A stretch of DNA of 37,745 bases from Gemmatimonadaceae bacterium (GTDB taxonomy: Bacteria; Gemmatimonadota; Gemmatimonadetes; Gemmatimonadales; Gemmatimonadaceae). The stretch lies in NCBI GenBank assembly GCA_025931335.1, contig JAICNG010000030.1:1-37745 (forward strand), given 5' to 3'. Under the pieces are notes generated by a model. That model was not told where the DNA came from and did not search any database. It was given only the letters and a program-made list of their open reading frames with translations. Shown piece after piece: positions 1 through 11,450 of the stretch; position 1 is the first letter of the stretch; every line of letters begins with the position of its first letter. Made by a program: the position numbers and the translations under genes.

Positions 1-378
1 ACCTTCCGCTCCCGCCTGGCCCAGCGTCCGCAGTTGAAGCGCGCGATCTGGCTGGCCTGGCCGAGCTACACGCCCGATATCGAAGTCATGACGCTCACCA
101 ATCTCGGCGCCGCGCGCTTTGGCCTCAGCGAGTTGGCGGCTGCCGAGGACGATCTTGTACACGCCACCGAGCTCGATCCACAGTCTGCCGTGTCGTGGCT
201 GAACCTCGCGGTCGTCCGTCGCGCGCGTGGTGATCTGGACGGGGCGGAACGCGCCGCCGCGGAAGCACATCGACTCGGGTATCGGGACAACGCCGTCGAT
301 CGAGCCCAGCGCGGGATGGGCGCTGCCCTGACACGACTCGAGGGGCGCGGCATTCCAGGCCCCCATTCGCCAAGCTGA
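1..378 (+). CDS. TPR-repeat protein, C-terminal part (cut by window edge)
   Basis: The reading frame is open from the first base, so the protein starts upstream and only its last 125 or so residues are here. Two consecutive helix-turn-helix units are visible with the TPR pattern of small residues: one around LTNLGAARFGLSELAAAED and one around WLNLAVVRRARGDLDGAER, each followed by the typical alanine-rich B helix. TPR units bind partner proteins, so a scaffold or assembly role is likely, but nothing in this fragment says which. The tail after the last repeat (GRGIPGPHSPS) is low-complexity. The next gene begins about 100 bases downstream on the same strand. The TPR call is fairly safe; the parent family cannot be told from this end alone. 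Confidence 0.75.
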   Translation, partial: TFRSRLAQRPQLKRAIWLAWPSYTPDIEVMTLTNLGAARFGLSELAAAEDDLVHATELDPQSAVSWLNLAVVRRARGDLDGAERAAAEAHRLGYRDNAVDRAQRGMGAALTRLEGRGIPGPHSPS

Positions 379-476
379 CTCAGCGCCAACTGGCGACCTC
401 ACTGAGACAGGTCGAGCCGTGGCGCCTGACGAGCGCCAGTGTTACTTTAGCCGCCCTCACAGCGCGAGGAGGCATC

Positions 477-698
477 GTGGCTAGTGGGCGGTTGTTAGGC
501 ATGACCATGAGTCTCGTCGGGCTTGCCCCGTCCCGTGGCTGCGCGCGCACGAGCGCGCCCGAGTCCGCCGCCGTTCAGCCAGCCGAGCGCCATGAGCCCC
601 CACGGATGTTGCAACGCGGCGCGCCCCCCGAGCTCCGCATCTATGGCATTCCCGCATCCGGGCGCCTCGAGGTGAGGATCGAGACGCGCCGCATGTAG
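477..698 (+). CDS. Small hypothetical protein, possibly exported
   Basis: A 73-residue frame starting at GTG 477, four bases after a strong Shine-Dalgarno sequence (GAGGAGG, 466-472), which is the main reason to believe it. The first 22 residues are moderately hydrophobic (MTMSLVGLAPSRGC) and end at a cysteine, vaguely like a lipoprotein signal, but the lipobox is not canonical (SRGC). The C-terminal stretch ELRIYGIPASGRLEVRIETRR looks a little like the end of a TonB-receptor plug ("YG...ASGVILITTR"), so this may be a decayed or miniature plug-like lipoprotein. I recognise no family with certainty. It ends three bases before the first codon proposed for the HAD phosphatase, so the two could be translationally coupled. 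Confidence 0.4.
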   Translation: MASGRLLGMTMSLVGLAPSRGCARTSAPESAAVQPAERHEPPRMLQRGAPPELRIYGIPASGRLEVRIETRRM

Positions 699-700
699 AC

Positions 701-2868
<2,168 letters not shown>

Positions 2869-2874
2869 GTGACA

Positions 2875-3414
2875 TCACTCGTCTTTCTTCCCCTCGCCCT
2901 TCAGGATCCGCACGATCGCGAGGATCGTGTTCCAATTCCGAGTCGTCGCCGGCACACCGAACAGTCTGTCGATCTGGCCGAGATAGCCGATCGTCTTCAT
3001 GTGACGCCGGTACACTCCCAGCACGAATCGGTTCTTCGACGCGATGACTCGCACGAGCCACTCCCCGTCTGGCGGAAGAGTGATCGGAATCGAAGCCCGA
3101 ATGCGGCGCGTGTTCGACAGGATGCTCACGAATCGCACGATCTCAGGCCCTGACGGCTCACCTCCAAACGGATTCTCCTTCTCCAGGCGGATGAGGTCGC
3201 GGCCGTCGCAGAACACGACTTTCGTTTCGAATGGCAGCTTCCGTAGCAACTCAGCACGGAACTTTGTTCGCGACCCAGGCCTGCGAACGACAAACGTGCC
3301 CGCGGCACCCACGTTCACGACGTCATAGGCGCTCAGCTCCCTTGCGAGGACGCTCGGGCGGAAGGTCCTGTGTCCACCAACGTTGACACCTCGGAGGAAG
3401 GCAATGAGTGCCAT
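2875..3414 (-). CDS. DUF1697 family protein
   Basis: A 179-residue cytoplasmic protein that begins with the family hallmark MALIAFLRGVNVGGHR and keeps the usual features: the LSAYDVVNVGAAGTFVV strand, the conserved NPF (KENPFGGE), and the WNT near the end (NWNTILAIVRIL). Length matches the family (about 180 residues). No biochemical role is established for DUF1697. The frame stays open upstream to 3756, but ATG 3414 gives the family N-terminus exactly and sits six bases downstream of a perfect -10 box (TATAAT at 3421-3426), leaving no room for a Shine-Dalgarno sequence; I infer a leaderless message. The gene stands alone on the minus strand and converges on the glycosidase. Confidence 0.88.
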   Translation of the reverse strand: MALIAFLRGVNVGGHRTFRPSVLARELSAYDVVNVGAAGTFVVRRPGSRTKFRAELLRKLPFETKVVFCDGRDLIRLEKENPFGGEPSGPEIVRFVSILSNTRRIRASIPITLPPDGEWLVRVIASKNRFVLGVYRRHMKTIGYLGQIDRLFGVPATTRNWNTILAIVRILKGEGKKDE

Positions 3415-3420
3415 ACCGGG

Positions 3421-3426
3421 ATTATA
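3421..3426 (-). promoter_or_regulatory. -10 box of a probable leaderless promoter for the DUF1697 gene
   Basis: On the minus strand the sequence reads TATAAT, then CCCGGT, then the ATG of the gene. A perfect -10 hexamer six bases before the start codon would place transcription initiation at or next to the A of ATG. No convincing -35 hexamer is seen at 16-18 bases (GTAGCG at 17), so this may be a -10-dominated leaderless promoter. Confidence 0.55.
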
Positions 3427-3647
3427 GGAGCGTGGGCGCGCTGCGCTACGAGGCCCTCTTGCGTCCAACTGAGTCCGGGCTCCCGGCACGAACCGCTTGA
3501 TTGGTCGCTGGGCCGCGTCGTATTTTGTCGGGGGTAGGTGACTCGACGTGCGGGGGCTGTCCAGCCGTCGCCGACCCCTAAGCGCCCGCTCGAGCGACGC
3601 CGCTCTGGCGCGGACTTCTCGGTACGAACCAGCCAGGGGAGAGCACG

Positions 3648-4094
3648 CTGCCCCAAGACCAGAAGCCGCCACGCCAACTCGCACGCCGCCTGATCGAGAG
3701 CCGCCGCTCCGAACGGTCGGCGAGTGACTCCGCCGCGCGCGCCGCCGCCGCGGCATGCGACGATCTTTATAGGGACCTCTCCCGGTGGGTTGGTCCGGAC
3801 GGGTGTCACGCGCTCTTCACGCGTGCGCGCGCCCAGGCGCAGGCCGATCATCCCGCCCTGGACCAGATTCACCCCATCCCGGGGTCGGAGGTCTACCTTC
3901 ACGGTGTCGCGGAGACGATCATGGCGCACGGAGACGCCGCGACGGCCAAGGCTCTCGAGGCAATGCTCGTCAGCTTGATCGAGCTGCTCGGCCGACTCAT
4001 CGGCGACGACATGGCAACGAAACTGATCGGGCGAGGCCTGCCCGCCTCTGAACGGCGCGATGCGACGTCCGATGGCATTCGGGAGGAGGCGTGA
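3648..4094 (+). CDS. Hypothetical protein upstream of the KaiC-like gene, CTG start proposed
   Basis: A frame that ends at 4094 and overlaps the ATG of the KaiC-like gene (TGATG). It has coding character: a charged helical N-terminus (QLARRLIESRRSERS), an alanine run, a middle with CDDLYRDLSRWVGPDGCHALF, and an amphipathic C-terminal helix (ALEAMLVSLIELLGRLIGDD). The frame holds no ATG, GTG or TTG until residue 92, too late to be the start. CTG 3648 is preceded at six bases by AGGGGAG (3635-3641), a good Shine-Dalgarno sequence, giving 148 residues. No domain is recognised. The tight overlap suggests it works with the KaiC-like ATPase, perhaps as a partner or regulator. That a protein is made here is likely; its exact start and role are unknown. 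Confidence 0.6.
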   Translation: MPQDQKPPRQLARRLIESRRSERSASDSAARAAAAACDDLYRDLSRWVGPDGCHALFTRARAQAQADHPALDQIHPIPGSEVYLHGVAETIMAHGDAATAKALEAMLVSLIELLGRLIGDDMATKLIGRGLPASERRDATSDGIREEA

Positions 4095-5584
4095 TGGGTG
4101 AAGAGCGAGCGGTCATCAGGAGTCTTCCCAGCGGAGTTCCGGGCCTCGACGCCGTGGTCGGTGGCGGGTTGCCCGAATACTCGTTCAATCTGATCGCGGG
4201 TGGACCGGGTTCGGGGAAGACGACGCTCGCGCACCAGATCATGTTCGCGAATGCGTCCGTCGAGCGACCCGCGGTGTATTTCACCGTGCTTGGCGAGCCG
4301 ACGATCAAGATGCTGCGGTATCAGCAGCTGTTCCGGTTCTTCGATCCTGAGCTGGCCGCCTCCGCCATTCAGTTCCTCAACCTGAGCGCAGAGGTCCTGG
4401 ATCGGGACCTCGACGAAGTCCTGCAGCGGATCGTCGGTGAGGTCGAGAGCGCCAAACCGGGACTGGTCGTCGTCGATTCATTCCGAACGATCGGGGCCCA
4501 GCGTGGTAGCTCACAGCGTGAAACAACGCTCGACCTCGATCAGTTCGTCCAGCGTCTTGCCCTTCACCTGACGAGTTGGGAAGTCACGTCGTTCCTGCTC
4601 GGCGAGTACGGCGAGGCGGAGCTGCGGAATCCGGTCTTCACGGTGGCCGACGGCATCCTCTGGCTCTCACAGGCGACAGATCGAAACTCGGTCGTTCGAA
4701 AGCTTCAGGTCGTGAAAGCACGCGGCCGCTCCCCGATGCCGGGGTTGCACACTTTCCGCATTACCGACGCCGGGCTCCAGGTTTTTCCACGGATCCCCGA
4801 GCAGACGCGGAAACGAGCGCCGCAGAAACGCGAGCGACTGTCTACGGGTGTGCCAGGGCTGGATGAGATGATCGGCGGCGGTGTCATTGCCGGCGATGCG
4901 GTGATGCTCACCGGGCCCGCCGGGAGCGGTAAATCGACGGTCGCCACGCAATTCATGGTGGCGGGATTGGCGCAGGGGGAGACCGGAGTGATCGCGGTAT
5001 TCGAGGAGTATCCGGAAGAGTACCTCGCCCGGGCCGACACACGAAACCCCGACGTCGGCAAGATGATTCGACAGGGGAAGCTGGAGCTGATCTATCTCCG
5101 CCCCCTCGACCTCTCCGTCGACGAAGCCCTCGCCGCGATTCTCGAGGCGGTGGAACGGCTGGGGGCGAAACGGGTCGTCATCGACTCGTTGTCCGGGTTC
5201 GAAGTCGCGCTCGCGCCGACCTTTCGCGAGGATTTCCGGGAGTCGCTCTATCGCCTGGTTGGGACGCTGACGGCAACCGGCGTCACGGTGTTCATGACGG
5301 CGGAGGTCGCCGAGGGATTCGCCGATGCACGCTTCACATCGGAGAAGGTGTCGTTCATCACCGACGAGATCATCGTCCAACGGTACGTTGAAATCGAGGG
5401 CGAGCTCCGGCGAGTGATCGCGGTGATCAAAATGCGCGGCAGCGACCACAGTCACGAGTTCAGGACCTACGAGGTGACGCCGAGAGGAGTGGTGATCGGC
5501 GATCCTCTCACGGAGTACGACGGGATCATTACGGGCGTTCCCACGTTGCGCGGGAAACCGACGCGCGCGAAGCGAAGCAAATAG
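4094..5584 (+). CDS. KaiC-like double RecA-domain ATPase
   Basis: A cytoplasmic 496-residue protein with two KaiC/RecA domains in tandem. Domain 1 has Walker A GGPGSGKTT (36-44), domain 2 GPAGSGKST (274-282), each after the GVPGLD signature. In cyanobacterial KaiC each domain carries a catalytic Glu pair; here domain 2 keeps it (FEE, E304-E305) but in domain 1 the site reads YFTVLGEP, so the pair is lost. In the C-terminal segment that aligns with the KaiC phosphorylation sites, T415 matches T426 and S420 matches S431, while the T432 position is F421; the following ITDEII, YVEI and KMRGS motifs are conserved. So autophosphorylation is possible at one site only. ATG 4094 is preferred over GTG 4091 because AGGAGG (4084-4089) is better spaced. 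The KaiC alignment is from memory. Likely a signalling ATPase working with the downstream histidine kinase rather than a clock. Confidence 0.93.
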   Translation: MGEERAVIRSLPSGVPGLDAVVGGGLPEYSFNLIAGGPGSGKTTLAHQIMFANASVERPAVYFTVLGEPTIKMLRYQQLFRFFDPELAASAIQFLNLSAEVLDRDLDEVLQRIVGEVESAKPGLVVVDSFRTIGAQRGSSQRETTLDLDQFVQRLALHLTSWEVTSFLLGEYGEAELRNPVFTVADGILWLSQATDRNSVVRKLQVVKARGRSPMPGLHTFRITDAGLQVFPRIPEQTRKRAPQKRERLSTGVPGLDEMIGGGVIAGDAVMLTGPAGSGKSTVATQFMVAGLAQGETGVIAVFEEYPEEYLARADTRNPDVGKMIRQGKLELIYLRPLDLSVDEALAAILEAVERLGAKRVVIDSLSGFEVALAPTFREDFRESLYRLVGTLTATGVTVFMTAEVAEGFADARFTSEKVSFITDEIIVQRYVEIEGELRRVIAVIKMRGSDHSHEFRTYEVTPRGVVIGDPLTEYDGIITGVPTLRGKPTRAKRSK

Positions 5585-5589
5585 CGCGA

Positions 5590-7341
<1,752 letters not shown>

Positions 7342-7367
7342 GCGCGTGACGCGGCGACGCGTCGTGA

Positions 7368-7643
7368 GGCCCGGGTCGCCACCACAGCTTCCCCACACCT
7401 AACGGCGCGTACCAGCTGTTCGCGTACTCCGATACGGGTGGCGGCGGAATTCGGGAGACGACGCCTCCCGAGGTCCCAGGCAGCATCCCCTTCGTGCACG
7501 TCGCCGGTGCGCAAGCCGCCTTCGACAGCGCGCTGCGCGCCGGCGCCGAGGCGGTGCAGATCCCGACGCGGGTGATGGAGGGCGTCACGACCGCCATCGT
7601 TCGCGCCCCCCGGGGCGTGATCATCGGCCTGTCAGGTCCCTAG
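7368..7643 (+). pseudogene. Remnant of a VOC (glyoxalase/bleomycin-resistance fold) gene
   Basis: This frame is open from 7368 and ends at TAG 7641, but has no plausible start. Its translation carries the second half of a VOC domain: YQLFAYSDTGGGGIRE, then PPEVPGSIPFVHV, a helix (AAFDSALRAGAEA) and the closing strands ending APRGVIIGLSGP. Such proteins normally have about 120 residues beginning with a first beta-alpha-beta-beta module; that module is missing. The remaining 80 or so residues lie directly after the kinase stop, so the 5' half was probably lost by deletion. Part of the 435-base gap between the two flanking genes is thus explained as gene decay. Confidence 0.6.
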
Positions 7644-7721
7644 CGGGTGCCCCGTTGGATGCTCCCGTGGCGGGGGTGGACGGGAGCAGTGATATATTGC
7701 AGGCCACCACAGGAGCTGGTG

Positions 7722-7784
7722 ATGGCCATCGTGAATCGCTTTCCCCCGTCTCGGATGTCGCCTGCCCCCGTCTCGCATGAGTGA
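7722..7784 (+). CDS. Short leader ORF overlapping the Ser/Thr kinase start
   Basis: A 20-codon frame (MAIVNRFPPSRM, then SPAPVSHE) starts at ATG 7722, six bases after a clean Shine-Dalgarno sequence AGGAG (7711-7715). Its stop, TGA 7782-7784, lies just past the kinase ATG at 7777, which itself has no Shine-Dalgarno sequence. I infer translational coupling: ribosomes ending the leader re-initiate on the kinase. A TATATT hexamer at 7693-7698 could be the -10 box. The peptide itself has no recognised function. Confidence 0.4.
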   Translation: MAIVNRFPPSRMSPAPVSHE

Positions 7785-9690
7785 CTCGCTCAACGAGCGC
7801 GTCGTCGCGGCGCTTGGCCATCAATATGAGGTGGAGAGCGAGATCGGCCGAGGCGGGATGTCGGTCGTGTATCGCGCGCGCGACCTGCGGCTCAATCGCA
7901 CGGTTGCCATCAAGGTGCTCCCGCCCGAGCTCGCGTACGATCCCGCCATCCGCACGCGCTTCACCCGCGAGGCACAGACCTCGGCGCAGCTGTCGCACGC
8001 GCACATCGTGCCCATCTACGACGTCGGCGAGCGGGAGGGGATCGCCTACTTCGTGATGACCCTCGTGACCGGGGGGAATCTCGCCGCGCTGCTCGCGCGC
8101 GAGCCGCGCCAGCCGATCGACGAAGTGCGCCGGCTTCTGTGCGAGATCGCCGACGCGCTCGCCTACGCGCACCTGCGAGGGGTGATCCACCGCGACATCA
8201 AGCCCGACAATATTCTCCTCGACGCCGACAGCGGCCGCGCGATCGTGACCGACTTCGGGATTGCGCGCGCGATCGAGGCGGGGACGCGCCTCACGATCAC
8301 CGGCAACGCCCTCGGCACCCCGGGTTACATGTCGCCCGAGCAGGCCGTGGGCGAGCGCGAGATCGACGGGCGCAGCGACATCTACTCGCTCGGCGTGCTC
8401 GCGTACCAGATGGTGACGGGGCGGCTGCCGTTCAGCGGCGGCAACACGATGGCGCTCCTGTTGAAGCACGTGAACGAGCGGCCGCAGCCGATCGTGGAGC
8501 TACGGCCCGAGGCGCCGCGCCCGCTGCGCGATGCCATCGAGCGCGCGCTGGCAAAGGCGCCGGAGGATCGGTGGCCGACCGCGGCATCGATGCGCCAGGC
8601 GCTCCTGTCCGACGAGCCCGGGCCGTCGTGGCGGGCCGAGCCGCGCGAGCAGGTGCGCTACACGTCCCCGAAGCCGGAGACCGCGCGTCGCGATCGGCCG
8701 GGGCGCGAGGGTGGACGCGCCGACGTGCGCGTCGTGTCCCCGCGGCGCGGCTCGCCCGCCGCGCAGGGACGTCCCGACGTGGTGCCGGTCGTGGTGGGGG
8801 ACATGGTGATCGAGCCAGACCATCTCGCCTCGCTGACGCCGGCGCAGCGCGAGGACCTGAGACTCTGGCATGGTCGCACCAATCTGCTGGATCGTATCAG
8901 GACGTTCCGTGGGTACGTATTGCTCACCGCGGCGACGTCGGCCACCGCGTTCGGCTTCTTCGTCGGCGGTATTGCCGAGGGCATCCCGCCCTTTCTGGTT
9001 GCGCCGGTCGTTCCCTACTTCATGAGCATCAAGCTCATGCGCCGTGGGCGGTCGCTGAGAGCGAGCGGGCTGAAGCTCCGTCGCGTCCTGCTCAAGGTGC
9101 GGTCGCGCTGGGTCCTGCCGTCGCCCGCGCCACTGCCTAACCAGCAGCAGCTCGCGAAGCTGGCGCCGCGCGAGGTGCTCGAGAGCCCGTACGGCGCCGC
9201 GATCCGCCGCGCCGCGGAAGACCGGGCCGCCATCCTGGACATTGTGGCCAAGCTGTCGAAGGTCGATCGCGCGCTGCTGCCCGACGTGAAGCCGGCGGTG
9301 GACGGCCTCGTCGATCGCGTCGCGCAGCTGGCGCAGATGGTCCACCGCCTCGATCAGAGCATCGACCACCGACTGATGGCCGAGCTCGACGCGCGCATCG
9401 CCGACGGGCAGGGCGACAGCGATTCCGCCGAGGGACGGCGGCGCCTCACGCTGCTGCAGCGGCAGCGCGCGACGCTCGAGGATCTCGTGCAGCGCCGGGC
9501 CGCGCTCGCGCGGCAGCTCGACAGCGCCGGGCTCGCGCTCGGCAATCTCCGACTCGACCTGATCAAGTTCCGGTCGTCGGGGCTCGAGTCGGCGCTGTCG
9601 GATGTGTCGACGGCGACGCAGGAAGCGCGAGCGCTGTCGAAGGAAATCAGCGCCGTGCTCGAGGCTGCCGCCGAGGTGCGCGGGCTGTAA
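7777..9690 (+). CDS. PknB-type serine/threonine protein kinase with coiled C-terminal tail
   Basis: A 637-residue eukaryotic-type kinase. The catalytic domain (about 17-275) is complete: glycine loop IGRGGMSVVY, ATP lysine K46 in VAIK, catalytic D140 in HRDIKPDN, metal-binding DFG (D159), and GTPGYMSPEQ. A proline- and charge-rich linker follows, then one hydrophobic segment at about 380-425 (YVLLTAATSATAFGFFVGG, then PPFLVAPVVPYFMSIKLM), long enough for a membrane hairpin, so both ends would face the cytoplasm. The last 200 residues are predicted coiled coil with heptad-like leucines. There is no PASTA or sensor domain, unlike PknB. The ATG has no Shine-Dalgarno sequence but overlaps a leader frame that has one. 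Substrates are unknown. Ends at a hairpin shared with the convergent gene. Confidence 0.95.
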   Translation: MSDSLNERVVAALGHQYEVESEIGRGGMSVVYRARDLRLNRTVAIKVLPPELAYDPAIRTRFTREAQTSAQLSHAHIVPIYDVGEREGIAYFVMTLVTGGNLAALLAREPRQPIDEVRRLLCEIADALAYAHLRGVIHRDIKPDNILLDADSGRAIVTDFGIARAIEAGTRLTITGNALGTPGYMSPEQAVGEREIDGRSDIYSLGVLAYQMVTGRLPFSGGNTMALLLKHVNERPQPIVELRPEAPRPLRDAIERALAKAPEDRWPTAASMRQALLSDEPGPSWRAEPREQVRYTSPKPETARRDRPGREGGRADVRVVSPRRGSPAAQGRPDVVPVVVGDMVIEPDHLASLTPAQREDLRLWHGRTNLLDRIRTFRGYVLLTAATSATAFGFFVGGIAEGIPPFLVAPVVPYFMSIKLMRRGRSLRASGLKLRRVLLKVRSRWVLPSPAPLPNQQQLAKLAPREVLESPYGAAIRRAAEDRAAILDIVAKLSKVDRALLPDVKPAVDGLVDRVAQLAQMVHRLDQSIDHRLMAELDARIADGQGDSDSAEGRRRLTLLQRQRATLEDLVQRRAALARQLDSAGLALGNLRLDLIKFRSSGLESALSDVSTATQEARALSKEISAVLEAAAEVRGL

Positions 9691-9697
9691 CGTGGGC

Positions 9698-9717
9698 GCG
9701 CCGCCTAACGGCGGCGC
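9698..9717. terminator. Hairpin between convergent genes
   Basis: A perfect 8-bp inverted repeat, GCGCCGCC, loop TAAC, GGCGGCGC, eight bases past the kinase stop and just before the 3' end of the convergent small gene. There is no T run on either side, so it is a terminator-like structure rather than a textbook rho-independent terminator; its position suits a bidirectional end. The loop contains the CCTAACG heptamer. Confidence 0.55.
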
Positions 9718-9723
9718 CACCCG

Positions 9724-10023
9724 TCAGGCAGGCGTGCCGTTCCCCTCAGTCGGCGTCGACGCCGCCGTGGCAGGACGCGGCTGTCCCCGATTGTGCCAAC
9801 TGCGCGCCGGCTCCGCGCGCCGGACCAGCATGTTCTGATAGTACGACACGATCCGGTCGCGCACGGACTCTTCCGTATCACCGCGAGCGGCCTGAAACGG
9901 GGCGTACCGGTGGGAATCGCCAGACACCTCGAACCACCACCACGCCTCTTTCCGGCCGGCCAATCCTTCAATGTGGCATGAGTACTTCCGGTCGCCGTCA
10001 GCGAAACTGAACTTCTTCGTCAT
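9724..10023 (-). CDS. Small hypothetical protein
   Basis: A 99-residue soluble protein on the minus strand. ATG 10023 is chosen because GGAG lies six bases upstream; an upstream ATG at 10056 would add 11 residues without such a site. The N-terminal 70 residues look structured: alternating charged and aromatic residues (KKFSFADGDRKYSCHIEG, KEAWWWFEVSGDSHRY), then a helix SVRDRIVSYYQNMLVRR; the end is a disordered Ala/Thr/Pro tail. The WWWFEV strand with SHRYAPF suggests a small beta-sheet domain that might recognise nucleic acid or a modified base, but I cannot name a family. It is monocistronic and convergent with the kinase. Confidence 0.7.
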   Translation of the reverse strand: MTKKFSFADGDRKYSCHIEGLAGRKEAWWWFEVSGDSHRYAPFQAARGDTEESVRDRIVSYYQNMLVRRAEPARSWHNRGQPRPATAASTPTEGNGTPA

Positions 10024-10060
10024 GGGTGCTCCACTGGTGGACTGGAAATCTACCACCGTG

Positions 10061-10076
10061 CGCGCATAAATGCGCG
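10061..10076. repeat. Short palindrome upstream of the small minus-strand gene
   Basis: CGCGCA, TAAA, TGCGCG: a perfect 6-bp inverted repeat 38 bases upstream of the ATG at 10023 in the 210-base gap between divergent genes. It could be an operator for either side or a transcript hairpin. Nothing else in this gap is recognisable except a TAGATT hexamer (10047-10052, minus) as a possible -10 box. Confidence 0.35.
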
Positions 10077-10233
10077 TTCTGGGGCCCCCAGGCGGGGTTA
10101 ACCGTCCCGTGCCGGTCTAGCGCCTGCCACGTTCGCGGGGCCAAGATAGCACCGACTGGCCGGAGGCCTCGCCATGATCCGAACGCTCGAGAATCGGCGT
10201 GATCGCCCGTGACATGAATATTCCGCACCCGTC

Positions 10234-11439
10234 GTGAACGCTCGCCCCACCACCGTGCTCTGCCTGGCCAGCTACGTCAAAGGCCAGGAGTTCATGCGCG
10301 AGTGCAAGCGACTCGGCTGCCGCGTGCTGCTGCTCACGGTCGAAAAGCACAAGGACGCCGAGTGGCCCAGCGAGAGCATCGACGAGCGGTTTCTCATGCC
10401 CGAGCTCCTGCGCCGCGACGACGTGATTCATGCGGTGAGCTACCTGGCGCGCTCCGAGGCGATCGATCGGATCGTTCCGCTCGACGAGTTCGATCTCGAG
10501 ATGGCATCGACGCTCCGCGAGCACCTGCGCATCCCGGGGATGGGCGAGACGACCGTCCGGTACTTCCGGGACAAGCTCGCGATGCGGATGCGCGCGCGGG
10601 AGCGCGGTATCCCGGTGCCCGAGTTCGTGGCGGTGCTGAACTACGACCGGATTCGCGAGTATCTCGCGACGGTGCCGGCACCGTGGGTGCTCAAGCCGCG
10701 TCTCTCCGCCTCCGCGATCGGCATTCGCAAGCTCGAGAGCGCGGACCAGCTGTGGCCGATCCTGGACGAGCTCGGGGATCGCCAGTCCTTTCATCTATTG
10801 GAGCGGTTCATCCCCGGCGAGGTCTTCCACGTCGACTCCATCGTCTCGGAAGGGGTGGTGCGGTTCGCCGAGGCGCACGGCTACGTGAATCCGCCGTTCG
10901 ACGTCTACCACGGCGGCGGGCTGTTCGCTACCGGCACGCTCGAGGCCGGCTCCTCGGACGAGCGAAGCCTCACGGCGCTCAGCGCCGCCGTCGCGGAGGC
11001 GTTAGGCATGGTGCGGGGGGTGCTGCACACCGAGTTCATCCGGAGCGCGGCGGACGGCCGCTTCTATTTCCTGGAGACGGCGGCGCGCGTCGGCGGCGCC
11101 TTCATCGTCGAGATGGTGGAGGCAGCCACCGACGTGAACCTGTGGCGCGAGTGGGCGCGACTCGAGGTCGCACACGCGCGCGGGGAGCGCTACGATCCGC
11201 CGCGGCCGCGGCGCGGTTACGCGGGACTCGTCATCTCGCTCGCCCGGCAGGAGTGGCCCGACACGTCCGCGTACGACGACCCGGAAATCGTGTGGCGCCT
11301 GCGGAAGCGGCATCACGTGGGCGTGATCGTCGCGTCGCCGTCGCGATCGCGGGTGAGCGAGCTCGTGCCGGCGTACATGCGGCGGTTCCGCGACGACTTC
11401 TACGCCACGCTGCCCGCCGCCAGCCAGGCGGCGGACTGA
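10234..11439 (+). CDS. ATP-grasp ligase
   Basis: A 401-residue cytoplasmic protein of the ATP-grasp superfamily, enzymes that join a carboxylate to an amine or thiol through an acyl-phosphate. Visible landmarks are an N-terminal Rossmann-like preATP domain ([20 protein letters not shown]), the central ATP lysine strand [14 protein letters not shown], the hinge strand [16 protein letters not shown], and the metal-binding strand [15 protein letters not shown] (E281, R285, GG287-288). In most ATP-grasp enzymes that last motif is E-x-N-x-R-x-GG; here the asparagine position is alanine (A283). Start is GTG 10234, with no clear Shine-Dalgarno sequence. The dimethylargininase-like gene follows after 11 bases, so the two enzymes probably share a pathway, perhaps ligating an arginine-derived amino acid. 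The substrate is unknown. Confidence 0.88.
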   Translation: MNARPTTVLCLASYVKGQEFMRECKRLGCRVLLLTVEKHKDAEWPSESIDERFLMPELLRRDDVIHAVSYLARSEAIDRIVPLDEFDLEMASTLREHLRIPGMGETTVRYFRDKLAMRMRARERGIPVPEFVAVLNYDRIREYLATVPAPWVLKPRLSASAIGIRKLESADQLWPILDELGDRQSFHLLERFIPGEVFHVDSIVSEGVVRFAEAHGYVNPPFDVYHGGGLFATGTLEAGSSDERSLTALSAAVAEALGMVRGVLHTEFIRSAADGRFYFLETAARVGGAFIVEMVEAATDVNLWREWARLEVAHARGERYDPPRPRRGYAGLVISLARQEWPDTSAYDDPEIVWRLRKRHHVGVIVASPSRSRVSELVPAYMRRFRDDFYATLPAASQAAD

Positions 11440-11450
11440 GGGGCGCGACG

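Noticed and set aside
4091-5584. KaiC-like gene as part of a true circadian clock
   Set aside because: No kaiA or kaiB gene nearby, domain 1 lacks the Glu pair and the Thr432 position is Phe.
10302-11439. A long frame on the + strand over the ATP-grasp gene, continuous with the dimethylargininase
   Set aside because: The first 380 codons are a shifted reading of the ATP-grasp gene, rich in Arg/Ala; only the part from ATG 11451 has protein features.
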